Assembly (NCBI GenBank): GCA_009602735.1
Contig: WELA01007670.1
Coordinates: 148,692 to 212,691 of the forward strand
Source of the DNA: Mesotaenium endlicherianum
Lineage: Eukaryota > Streptophyta > Zygnematophyceae > Zygnematales > Mesotaeniaceae
Direction of reading: 5' to 3'
Length of the DNA stretch: 64,000 nucleotides
Shown in pieces: positions 1 to 9,529 of the stretch (positions are counted from its first letter, which is position 1; each line of letters begins with the position of its first letter). Under the pieces are notes generated by a model. It ran no database searches. It saw only the letters and a program-made list of their open reading frames with translations, and was not told the DNA's origin. A program made the position numbers and the translations under genes.

Positions 1-1
1 T

Positions 2-1726
2 GCAGCAACTGCTGCAGCCGCGAACGCACACGCGCCGGGGTCTGCCATTTCTGCGGCCGAACCTGCGGCAGGCTGCGCCACAGGCCTTGCAGCAGGCTGC
101 GCAATAGGTTCTGCGGCAGACAGTGCGGCAGTCTGCGCGGCAGGCTGCACGACAGGCGCGACGGCAGTTCCCGCCACCGGCTACGCGGCAGGCTCGACGG
201 CAAGACTCGCGGCGAGCTGCGCAGCAGTCGCTGCGGCAGACCTCGCGTCGAGTTGCGCAGACGGCGCTGCGACAGGCCCCACGGCAGGATGCGCGGCAAG
301 TTTGACGACTGCGCCAGCAGCAGCCATTCTGGCCTGCTGCGCATGTGCGCAGCCACTCGGCAACTGCTCCACAGTTGGGCGCGCGAGCCGCGAGCACACG
401 CTCGCCGAACCGGCCAGTCAGCCCGTTGTTCCGCAGAAGCGCGTCGGGCCAGACCAGGGACGCCGGACGGAGGAGGCACCACGGCAGCCCCGTTCCTTCC
501 GCATCCTAGATCCCTCCACGACCTCAGCTGAGCCGACGCCACATGCGCTCGCTTCACCTATGACGACGGTGCAGCTCAGCGCCGAGGTCATCTCTCTAGC
601 ACTGCATCGCATGCCGGCGATCTCCTTTGCAGAGCTCGGCGTCTCCATGGAGGCAACGAGGCAGGCCGCTCAACTGATGCTCCAGTCACGCAGAGCCACG
701 CTGCGCACCGCCACCAGGAGGTCGACGGCCAACGCCGCCACCGCGCGATCCACGCCCGCGCGCCCTGCGCATGAGCGCAGGATGATCAGCACTCCTAACG
801 CCACGTTTTTGGATAATTCGCAGGGGATCGTGCTCGTCAACACCCAGGCGCCGCAGCCCATCATGTTTGACACAGGAGCGCAGCCGGTTCACATCAGCCT
901 CCGCTACTTCCGTCAGCTGGGACTCTCTTCTGCTGACTTAGAGGACTCTCCAACGCGCATTAACACCGCCGCCGGCACGTCCGAGACCGTCGCCGGCCGC
1001 ACGAGGTTGGCGCTAGAGTTCACTCTGCGCCCAGGCACGGCTGACGACACAACCATCCATCGGCACGCACTCGTCACTCCTTCCGAGTCCTTCGATGTGC
1101 TCCTAGGGCAAGACGTGCTCTTTCCCATTGGCGCCGCGATCGACAACTGGGCAGAGCGCGTCTTCTATCGTCCCGACTGGAGAACAGGGGGGACGCGCAT
1201 TGCGTCCTTGCCCCTCGACATTGTCGATCGCCGCCCAGCAGTGTCCCCTCTTTATGGCTTCATGGGGCTGGAAGATGGCCGGCCAGTGGTCAAGACCGCT
1301 AAGGACGGGCCCGAGGACGAGGAGATCTCTGTGGGGGTGGACCTGCTCGAGGCACAGGCGGAAGAGCCGGAACTACCTAGTGCCGAGCTCCATCTCACGC
1401 CGCAGCAGCAGGCGGATGTCCTGGCAGCCCAGGCCAGGGAGCAGATCCGAATCTGCACTGCCCACAGCGCGATGATGCGGCAGATGGCGGACGATGCCAC
1501 TGAAGCCCTCGCGACGGCCAGCACAGCCATCGCTGCCGCCGCCCTTGCTCGCGGTGCGGTCGCAGCGCCTACGGCTCATCAGGGGGTCTCGGCCTCTCGA
1601 GGCGAACCGTCCACGAGGACCGACGTCCGCGTTCGCCACGACGTGCTTGTTGACGTGGCCATTCAGTACAGAATGGACTCTCAGCCGCCCCCGCACGACG
1701 CCTCGCATCAGACCGGCGAGACCTAG
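2..1726 (+). CDS. Gag/protease part of the Gypsy-MT1 polyprotein (5' partial)
   Basis: One frame is open from the left edge to a TAG at 1724-1726, so the true start lies outside the window. The first ~100 residues are Ala/Gly/Cys-rich low-complexity sequence. A retroviral-type aspartic protease follows: active site F-D-T-G-A near 868-882, and the second conserved strand as V-L-L-G-Q-D near 1098-1115. The protease would cut the polyprotein in the particle. The TAG is in the same frame as the downstream methyltransferase ORF, with only about 30 bases to its first ATG, so protease and methyltransferase were probably one polyprotein joined by read-through or by loss of a CAG codon. No gag CCHC knuckle is visible. 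Confidence is high for the protease and low for the leader. Confidence 0.8.
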   Translation, partial: AATAAAANAHAPGSAISAAEPAAGCATGLAAGCAIGSAADSAAVCAAGCTTGATAVPATGYAAGSTARLAASCAAVAAADLASSCADGAATGPTAGCAASLTTAPAAAILACCACAQPLGNCSTVGRASREHTLAEPASQPVVPQKRVGPDQGRRTEEAPRQPRSFRILDPSTTSAEPTPHALASPMTTVQLSAEVISLALHRMPAISFAELGVSMEATRQAAQLMLQSRRATLRTATRRSTANAATARSTPARPAHERRMISTPNATFLDNSQGIVLVNTQAPQPIMFDTGAQPVHISLRYFRQLGLSSADLEDSPTRINTAAGTSETVAGRTRLALEFTLRPGTADDTTIHRHALVTPSESFDVLLGQDVLFPIGAAIDNWAERVFYRPDWRTGGTRIASLPLDIVDRRPAVSPLYGFMGLEDGRPVVKTAKDGPEDEEISVGVDLLEAQAEEPELPSAELHLTPQQQADVLAAQAREQIRICTAHSAMMRQMADDATEALATASTAIAAAALARGAVAAPTAHQGVSASRGEPSTRTDVRVRHDVLVDVAIQYRMDSQPPPHDASHQTGET

Positions 1727-1756
1727 CCTTGCCCCACAGCATCCGAAGACGAGGCC

Positions 1757-4533
1757 ATGCGGCAGGCAGCTTATCCTGGCAGATCGGACGACCAGTTCCT
1801 CAAAAGTGAGGAGGAGACGCAGTGGGAACGACTGCCAGAGGCTTCCGTCGAGGTCCTCAGCGTGGCGCCACCCGAGGAGAGCCCGCCAGCTGCGCCTACG
1901 GCACGCAGGCAGCGCACACCTATCGGTCCGCCCAGCTTCAGCGCACCCAGCCAGCCCATGACTCACGCCTGGCCCAGCAGGGCTCGCACCAACGCCGCTG
2001 GACCCAGCCGACCAGTGTCACACGACTGCTCCACGAGCCACGAGTGTCGCCGCATCGCGCATTTGTTCGCGACAAGCCATGCTGCCGCGGCCTCCTCTAG
2101 CGCTGGCCCACACTCCATACAACAGCCAGCGACCAGGCTCAGCGTCCGCGAGCCACACCGCGCGACCCCGTCGATCTGCACCCATCTGACCTACGCTCAT
2201 TGCACTTGGCCGACCATCGGACCCGCTCGAGAGACCACCCCTCTCCGCGACACGAGCCGCTCCCGATCGCTCACACCCCTTTGTGAGAAGCGAGAGGTGA
2301 CTCCCCTCCGCGAGACGCGAGCCCGCTCCGTTACGCCGCCCTACGACGACAGGGACTACACACGTCCTTACGACGACACGCGGACCCGCGGGGACACGCC
2401 ACCATACGACGACACTCGAGACCGACGTCGCACTCCGCCCTTCCGGCCCCTCTCAGCTGGCGACGACGCTCAGTCTTCTTCCGAGGCACATTTCGTGACC
2501 CTGGCCCCTAGAGCTCCGCGCGCCAGCGTCCCTCGCAGCCACATCGCTGGCGACGGTCCCTCCGGGTCACCTCCTTCCAAGGTGGCCCGCACCGACAGCA
2601 GGCCGCCCAGTCGTCACCCATTTACGGCCGCCACACGCACACGGCTCATGTCTAGTCTCCGGCAGCCCCGAGACGCGCCCGTCCCACGAGGGCAGCCCCG
2701 GCCGCGAGTCCAATTGGCCCCTCGACGGCCAGTTCGATCCCCGCAGGAGGTCGACAGCTCCGAACGCTCCGTCTGCACAGTCCCTTCTGCAGACATGCGC
2801 GCACGCCAGCGGGCCTACTTCGACCCGCACCCCTACTTGACTCAGCGTCCCGTTCTCGACCAGCTGGCCCACGCGGCCTCACACCAGACTGACCGCGCCC
2901 AGCGCGACAGGTGGAAGCAGCTGTGCGTGGCCTCGGCCCGACGTCAGGCCCGCGCTGTCTCTCCCACAACCTTGCAGGATGCGCGCCTGCGGTGGCGCAC
3001 CTACCAAGACCACGCACGGGGGGAGCGTCTGCAGCCGCTCACTGACCGCATCCCCAGCCTTACGCGTGACTACGCAGACCGTGTTGTGGCCGCCCTCCGC
3101 ATGGCGCCACATCAGCACAGCGCCAAGCGTACCTTCCCGCCGCCCGCTCAGCCCGGCACCCCTGCCGTGGGGTGTCGCCCACTTCCGACTCCTATCTGCG
3201 CAGACGCTCTGGACGAGCGGCCTGGCGGCATCGTCCTCGTCAAGCTCTTTGCCGACATCGCCACCGGGTTACTCGCGACCTTGCAGGCCGGCATCCCGGT
3301 GCGCCGCTACGTCTACGTCGATCCCGATCCTGAGGCCCAGCAGGTGGCCCGTCGGCAGATGGCGTTGGACCACGAGCGGTTCCCAGACCTCCTTCCCGAG
3401 CACGCATTCCGCCGCGCTCAGACAGACTGGCCCATGGACATCCGCGACATCAGCGTCGAGCATGTCACCCGACTTGGGCCCATTGACCTCGTCATCGCCG
3501 GTTGGGAGTGCGAAGGCTTCTCAAGAGCTGGACGTGGCAGGGCGCTCAACGATCCCCGCACGGCCCTCTTCTGGCACTTGCTCCGCGTCCTCAACATCGT
3601 TGAGGATCGCCAGCCGCCACACACACTTGCGTGGGTCCTGGAGAACGTGGCCGCGCGCCACGATCGCCGACCCAATGTTAGCGCCAACTTCGCTCTTTGC
3701 AGCAGCTACGTCGGCCGCGAGGCCGTCATCGACGCTGCCCAAATTGGTTCCTTCGCGCACCGCGTCCGCGCCTACTTCACAAACCTGGCGATGCCAGGTA
3801 CTCTCGAGGCGTTGGCCGCCTCTCATCCACGTCACACACGCACCGTCGACTCCATCCTCGATGCTCCTCATCTGGCCCAGCGCGTGACGGCGNTCCTCAT
3901 CTGGCCCAGCGCGTGACGGCGCTGCCACATCCCTCCATGGCGCAGTGTGAGGTCCTGCATGACGTCACTCGCGCGCTGCCGACTTTTGTCAGCCGCTACG
4001 ACAGCGACGCCTTCGTCGGAGATCAGCGCGGGATGGTCATCGACCTGGAGACGAGCATGTTTGACAGGCCACGCCCTGCGGAGATGGAGCATGCCATGGG
4101 CTTCCCGCCGCATCTCACACAGGTGGACGGTCTCACTGAGGTAAATCGCATTCGCCTCTTGGGGCACGCGATCGACGCCAACGTCCTCACGTGGATTCTG
4201 CTGCAGACCCAGGCCTTGGCGCCTCTCTACGCTGCAGCCCGGCATCCCGAGCTACCTTGGCCTCCCCACGATATGGACAATGACTCCACCGACAATGACA
4301 ATCAGGCCCCACCCGGCACGACTTGGCAGCCTCAGCGCGCAGGGCCTGCACCACAAGCGCGCGCGCGCCCCACCTCCCACCGCCGCGCACGGAGGACTCT
4401 GGTTTGCTGGGGGGGGGACGGCGGAGAGAGGAGTCCTCACAGCAACCCAGGGAGTCCCAGTCACCTTTTCTTTTTCCTTGCTTGCAGGCAGACGGTGCCA
4501 GGCAGCTGGCCGCCGCTGCCACAGTGCAGGTAA
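1757..4533 (+). CDS. Retrotransposon-encoded cytosine-5 DNA methyltransferase-like protein (frame broken at an assembly N)
   Basis: The first ~480 residues are Arg/Pro/Ser-rich and low complexity. A C5 methyltransferase fold follows. The SAM-binding motif I region is V-L-V-K-L-F-A-D near residue 498. Motif IV is G-W-E-C-E-G-F-S with the candidate catalytic Cys585. Motif VI is L-E-N-V with Glu629. Past the N, a C-terminal block M-G-F-P-P-H ... L-L-G-H-A-I-D at 4096-4185 resembles motifs IX-X of the DNMT3/DRM type. The usual Pro-Cys of motif IV is Glu-Cys here, and the FAG of motif I is FAD, so activity is uncertain. The frameshift at 3893 comes from an N plus a 28-bp exact duplication; dropping that duplicate restores one frame, so the break is probably artificial. 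It would methylate cytosine in the element's or the host's DNA. Confidence 0.82.
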
Positions 4534-4740
4534 CCTCGGCAGGCCAAGCGCCAATCGCTGCAGGGCAGGTGACACCTGCAGCACCACAGTCTACCCCAGC
4601 GGCAAAACAAGAGACTCCAGCTGCAGGCCAGGCGACGCCACCAGCTCCACCGACATGGAAGCTGGGGGGGACACTCACCACGGCACAGGCTGCACAGTTG
4701 ACGGTACTGCTGGACAAGGCGCAGCACCAGCTTTGCCAGC

Positions 4741-5523
4741 GGCATGCACGATCTCGGGCGCTATCGGGGGGACCCCATGCGGATTACTCTCACGTCGCAG
4801 GAGCCCATTTTCTTGAAGCGTTATCGCTACAGCCACTTCGAGGATGCCCTGATCAGCGCGCAGACAGGCAAGCTGGAGGACAGCCGGCTCATTTAGGAGT
4901 CCTCCTCTCGCTATGCCGCACCCACGGTCATGCCAGCCAAGAAGGATGCCTCGAGCAACTGGTCCGAGAAGAGGNGCACAAAATCCCGGCAGCAGCCCAA
5001 CGCAAGCTGCCGGGGGGCCAGTTAGCCCATGCATCGAGGGGGGGGCGCTGCGATCTTCGCCCGAGGCAGCCGAGATAGACGGCGCCACCGTTCCAGTGAC
5101 CCTGCCCCTCGGCCCCAGCAGCCACCAGGAAGCGCCACCTGGCAGCCTTCTGGCAGCCTCGACCGCGCCAGCAGATGCAGCAACTGCTGCAGCCGCGAAC
5201 GCACACGCNTGGTGACTATCGTAGGCTGAACGAGATCACCGAGCAGGACAGATATCCTATGCCGACGCCTGACGAGATCTTTGACGACATTGGCACGTGC
5301 ACTTGGTTCTCAGTGCTGGATCTGCGTCAGGGCTTCAACCAGATTCCCATCGCCGAGGAGGACCAGCATAAGAAGGCGTTCTGGGGAGCACAGCGGCTCT
5401 ACGAATGGGTGGTGATGCCGTTTGGGTTGAAGAACGCGCTAGCTACCTTTCAGAGGGTGATGGACAAGGAGCTGGCCGGGCTATCCTTCGCCCAATGCTA
5501 CATCGATGACGTGCTCGTCTTCA
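4741..5523 (+). pseudogene. Gypsy-MT1 reverse transcriptase, N-terminal half
   Basis: The frame beginning near 4741 gives the RT entry region (P-T-V-M-P-A-K-K-D) and, after 5209, [19 protein letters not shown] and the catalytic Y-I-D-D near 5501-5512. The fold continues on the far side of the hAT element at 13146. A TAG at 4894-4896 interrupts the frame where Gln (CAG) would be plausible. Between two N bases (4975 and 5209) lies a foreign 233-bp segment that belongs to the leader region, so the RT is also broken by an apparent misassembly. It would copy element RNA to DNA. Confidence 0.85.
4976..5208 (+). other. Misplaced leader segment between two N bases (probable assembly error)
   Basis: Its last 33 bases are identical to bases 1-33 of the window, and its translation runs straight into the Ala-rich leader that starts the window. 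It therefore belongs just upstream of base 1, not inside RT. Both edges are single N bases. Confidence 0.75.
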
Positions 5524-5531
5524 GTCAGACG
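5524..5531. repeat. 8-bp target site duplication of the hAT element (left copy)
   Basis: GTCAGACG here is repeated exactly at 13138-13145, directly outside the two TIRs. Eight base pairs is the hAT hallmark. Removing the transposon and one copy rejoins the RT as F-S-Q-T-F-E-E-H. Confidence 0.95.
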
Positions 5532-5549
5532 CAGGGTTACGCCGTTCGC
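5532..5549 (+). repeat. hAT left terminal inverted repeat
   Basis: Reads CAGGGTTACGCCGTTCGC and is the exact reverse complement of 13120-13137. Transposase cleavage site by family analogy. Confidence 0.95.
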
Positions 5550-5571
5550 CGAACTGGCCGACCTTCGTACG

Positions 5572-5660
5572 CTTAATTAAGCGAACTGAGTTGTTCGCAC
5601 GAACTAAGCGAACTGAATTTTCTTCNCGAACTAAGCGAACTGAATTTTCTTCACTCGTGC
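5572..5660. repeat. hAT left subterminal repeats
   Basis: Several copies of a GCGAACTAAGCGAAC-like motif lie just inside the left TIR and recur inside the right TIR. Subterminal repeats of this sort bind transposase in hAT elements. The N at 5626 is followed by an exact copy of the preceding 26 bases, so one unit may be an assembly duplicate. Confidence 0.7.
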
Positions 5661-6590
5661 CGGCCGCCCAGGAACGACTCGACGCGTGCACGTCAGGCTT
5701 CACACAATTCGTTTAACTTGTGAATTTGATTGAAGCGTCAATCGACGCAATTGAAAACGAAAGTACACTAACACAAGGTTTTTGAAACAGCGGCGGGAGC
5801 CCGAAAGATCACAAAACTTTGACGAAACTTTGAGACGAATGTTTTGGGATCCGCGAGTATTGCAGCATTCGTTGCACATTCATCTGCCTACATAGCTGCT
5901 CATACATAGCTGCTCAGGGCACACTTAGGACCCCTCTGAGGCGAAACCTGCAACATACTTAAGACCCCCGTAGTGCTTCGAGGTCCATTCCACACATCTT
6001 CTATCATTGTAAGTTCGTCTCATGTTTCATTGACGTCTGCACCTTGCTCGCACTTTGCTCTGTACTTTGCTATTTTTGCTGAATCTTTCAAATCCGGAAC
6101 TATGTGGTGCTTGCTTATGCATGTTTCTATGTTCTCATATTCGATCTTGGTCTCAGAGTTGACATCTGCGCTTACATTGTGCTTACTTGCCGTTCTCTTT
6201 GTTGTTCTCTATCTCTTCAGGAAGGTTGACACAAGAAGGCGGCCAGTTTGACACATTGTCCTTGGCCTGTAAATTTCAGGTGAATTTGCTTTCCACCCCC
6301 TCTATCTTTCCTCTTAGCTAATCGTGTAGGTTCTCTACTACTTCTATGTCCTGCCTGTTGTATATTAACTACTGCTGTTCTTCCTTTTTTTGAGTGTTTG
6401 GATACTAAAAAAGCATGTGCTAATCCCACTTATGTGTTTGTCTCTCATGTTGCGCTCTTCATTCACTTCGCCTTCACCTTCATCTTTCATGCATCAGAAG
6501 CTCTTCTTCCAGGCATCAGTAGCTCCAGAGGTACTTTTGTAGCAAGTGTGCCTGGTGCCTCAGTGTCCCTGTTTGTTTGCTTGCTTGGGG
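5661..6590. other. hAT 5' region, no gene recognised
   Basis: AT-richer non-coding sequence between the subterminal repeats and the hairpin array. It probably holds the transposase promoter and a leader exon, but no specific site can be fixed. Confidence 0.4.
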
Positions 6591-9320
6591 CTCGCTGGCT
6601 TGCTGCAGTGCTGCAGCTGGCCGCCCCCGTGTTGTGTTTTTGCTTGCCCGGGGCGGGCTAGATCCTGTTGTGCTGCAGTTGGCCGCCCCCGTGTTGTGTT
6701 TCTGATTGCCCGGGGCGGGCTAGCTGCTGCAGTGTTGCAGCGGGCCGCCCCTGTGTCCCTATTTGTCTGCTTGCTCGGGGCTGGCTGGCTTGCTGCAGTG
6801 CTGCAGCTGGCGGCCCCCGTGTTGTGTTTCTGCTTGCCCGGGACGGCTTGGCTGCTGTGTGCTGCAGTGGCCCCTTACTTTCTGCTTGTTTGCTATTTGT
6901 TTGTTCTTTTGTTTGCTTTGTTCCGTTTGTTTGTTTTCTGTTTGTTTGCCCGCCCCCGTGTTGCACTTTTGGTGCTTGCTCTACTCGGGGCGGGCTGGCT
7001 GTTGCAGTGCTGCAGCTACCCGACCCTGTCCTAGTTTTTTATTGCTTGCCCCGGGGCGGGCTGGCTGCTGCGGTGCGGCAACTGCCTGCCCCTTGCTTTT
7101 TTATTTGTTTCTTTGTTCGGGGCGGGTTGTCTGCTGCAGTGCCGCAGCTGCCCGCCCCTTGTTGCTGTATGTTTGTTTTAGTCGGGTCGGGCTGGCTGCT
7201 GCAGTGCTGCAGCCGCTCGCTCCTTGCTTGTTTTGGCCAAAGTTGGCTGGCTGAACTGCATCAGCCCCTTTCTTGCTTTGGTCTTTGTTGTTCGATTGTT
7301 GCAGTGCTGCAGGAGCTCGCCCTGACATAGTCTGCATCCCCTGCGCCTATCAACGAGCAACCGTCGGGGCTAGCGCATCAGGTGCCCTTCCCTCCCTTTC
7401 CCTCTTCTATTGGTTATGTCGAGGCGGTCTGGTTGCTGCAGTGCTGCAGCCGTCACCCCTTGCTTGCTTTGGTTGGGGCGAGCTGGCCGCTGCAGTGCTG
7501 CAGCCGCCCGCCCCTTGCTTGTTTCTTTGTTTCCTCAGTCGCGGCCGGGCTGGTCAAGTTTGAGCGGCTGAACTGCAGCCGCCCCTTGCTTGCATTTTGT
7601 AGGGGCGGTCTGGCTGCTGTTGTGCTGCAGCCGCCCCTTGCTTTCTCTTTCCTCGGTGCCGGAGTGGCTGGCTGCTGCAGTTCTGCAGGTGCCCAGTTCG
7701 CTGTTTGCAATTTTTTTTGTTGGTGTACTAGTCGGGCGGGTTGGCTGCTGCAATACTGCAGCTGGCCGCCCCTGTTTTGTTGCGTTTGTGCTTCAATTGG
7801 GGTGGGCTGCTTGCTGCAGTGCCCCAGCTGCCCGCCCCCGTGTCCTTGGTTTTTTGCTTTCTGGGGCTAGCTGGCTTGCTGCAGTGCTGTAGCTGGCCGC
7901 CCCCGTGTCCGTGTTTGTTTGCTTGCTCGGGGCGGGCTGGCTGCTGCTGTGCTGCAGCTGGCCGCCCCCGTGTTGTGTTTCTGCTTGCTCGGGGCGGGCT
8001 GGCTGCTGCAGTGCTGCAGCTGGCCGCCCCCGTGTCCCTCTCTTTTTGCTTACTCGGGACTGGCTGGCTTGCTACAGTGCTGCAGCTGCCCACCCCTGTG
8101 TCCCTCTTTTCTTGCCTGCTCGGGGCGGGCTGGCTGCTGCAGCCCTGCAGCCGCCCGCCCCTTGCTTGTTTCTTTGTTTCTTTAGTCGAGGCGTGCTGGT
8201 CAAGTTTGTCTGGCTGCTTTTAGTTTGCTTGCTTGGTTGGGGCGGGCTTGCTGCTGTTGTGCTGCAGCCGGCCGCCCCCGTGTTGTGTTTCTGCTTGCCC
8301 GGGGCGGGCTGGCTGCTACAGTGGTGCAGCTGCCGACCCCTGTGTCGCTTTTTGTTTGCTTGCTCGGGGCGGGCTGGCTGCTCCTGTGCTGCAGCCGGCC
8401 GTCCCCATGTTGGGTTCTTGCTTGCCCGGGGCGGGCTGGTTGCTGCAGTGCTTCAGCCTCCCGCCCCCGGGTCCCTGATTATTTGCTTGCTCGGGGCGGA
8501 CTGGCTGCTGTAGTGCTGCAGCTGTCGCAGCTGCCCACCCCTATGTCCCTCTTTTTTTTCTTGCTCTAGGCTGGCTAGCTTGCTGCAGTGCTGCAGCTGC
8601 CCACTCTCGTGTTGCTTTTTGTTTGCTTGCTCCAGGCGGGCTAGCTGCTGCAGTCCTGCAGCCGCCCGCCCCTTGCTTGTTTCTTTATTTCTTTAGTTGG
8701 GACGGTCTGGTCAAGTTTGTTTGCCTGAACTGCAGCCGCCCCTTGCTTGCATTTTGTTTGGGGCTTTCTGGCTGCTGCTGTGCTGCAGCCGCCCCTTGCT
8801 TGCTCTTTCCTTGTGGCCGGCTGGCTGCAGCAGTTTTGCAGCTGCTTGGCTGGGTGTTTGCAATTTTACTGTTGCTGTATTATTTGGGCGGGCTGGCTGT
8901 TGCAGTGCTGCAGCTGGCTGCCCTCGTTTTGTTGCGTTTGTGCTTCAGTCGGGGCGGGGTGCTTGCTGCAGTGGTGCAGCTAGCCACCCCCGTGTCCCTG
9001 TTTGTTTGCTTGCTCGGGGCTGGCTGGCTTGCTGCAGTGCTGCAGCTCCTATTGTGTTTCTGCTTGCCGGGGGCGGACTGGCCGCTGCAGTGCCGCAGCT
9101 GACTTCCCCCGTGTTGTGTTTTGCTTGCCCGGGATGAGCTGGCTGGTTGCTGCTGTGCTGCAGCTGCTCGCCCCCGTCTTGCTTTTTGTTTGCTGCACCC
9201 CTCGTATTCCTTTTTTGTTGCTTTCCCGGTGCTGGCTGGCTAGCTGCAGTGCTGCAGCTGCCAACCCCCGTGTCGATCTGTTTTTGCATGCCCGGGGCGG
9301 GTTGGCTACTGCGGCACTGC
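6591..9320 (+). repeat. Array of ~40 imperfect hairpin repeats inside the hAT leader
   Basis: A unit of roughly 60-130 bp recurs across 2.7 kb. Its core is GGGGCGGGCTGGCTGCTGCA followed by GTGCTGCAGC and a closing GCCCGCCCC, so each unit is itself an inverted repeat able to fold into a stem. Spacers are T-rich (TTGTTTGCTTGCT). About forty cores can be counted by eye, with many substitutions. All reading frames here are repeat translations, not genes. The array lies upstream of a splice acceptor just before the transposase ATG, so it probably falls in a 5'-UTR intron or leader. Confidence 0.88.
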
Positions 9321-9529
9321 CCCTGTGTTGCTGGTTTTTTTGCTTGCTCTGCTGCTGCTCCTCCTATGCTTGCCTCTCTTGCTGTCCTATTGTCGCTCTC
9401 TCTGTGCTTGCCCTTGCTGCTGCTCCTATATTGTTGCCTTCACTACTGCCCTGTTGTTGCTCTCTTTACTGAGCCTATTTTCTTACTGCTTTATTTATTC
9501 CCTTCGTTATTGCAGGTTTCACTCGCATC

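Noticed and set aside
1373-1966. Minus-strand ORF over the protease end
   Set aside because: Antisense shadow in GC-rich DNA without motifs.
2979-3887. 302-codon Ser/Pro-rich + frame and several minus frames over the methyltransferase
   Set aside because: Shadow frames of a GC-rich gene; the methyltransferase motifs are in another frame.
6591-9320. CRISPR array
   Set aside because: Units are degenerate hairpins with variable, related spacers inside a eukaryotic transposon; no cas genes.
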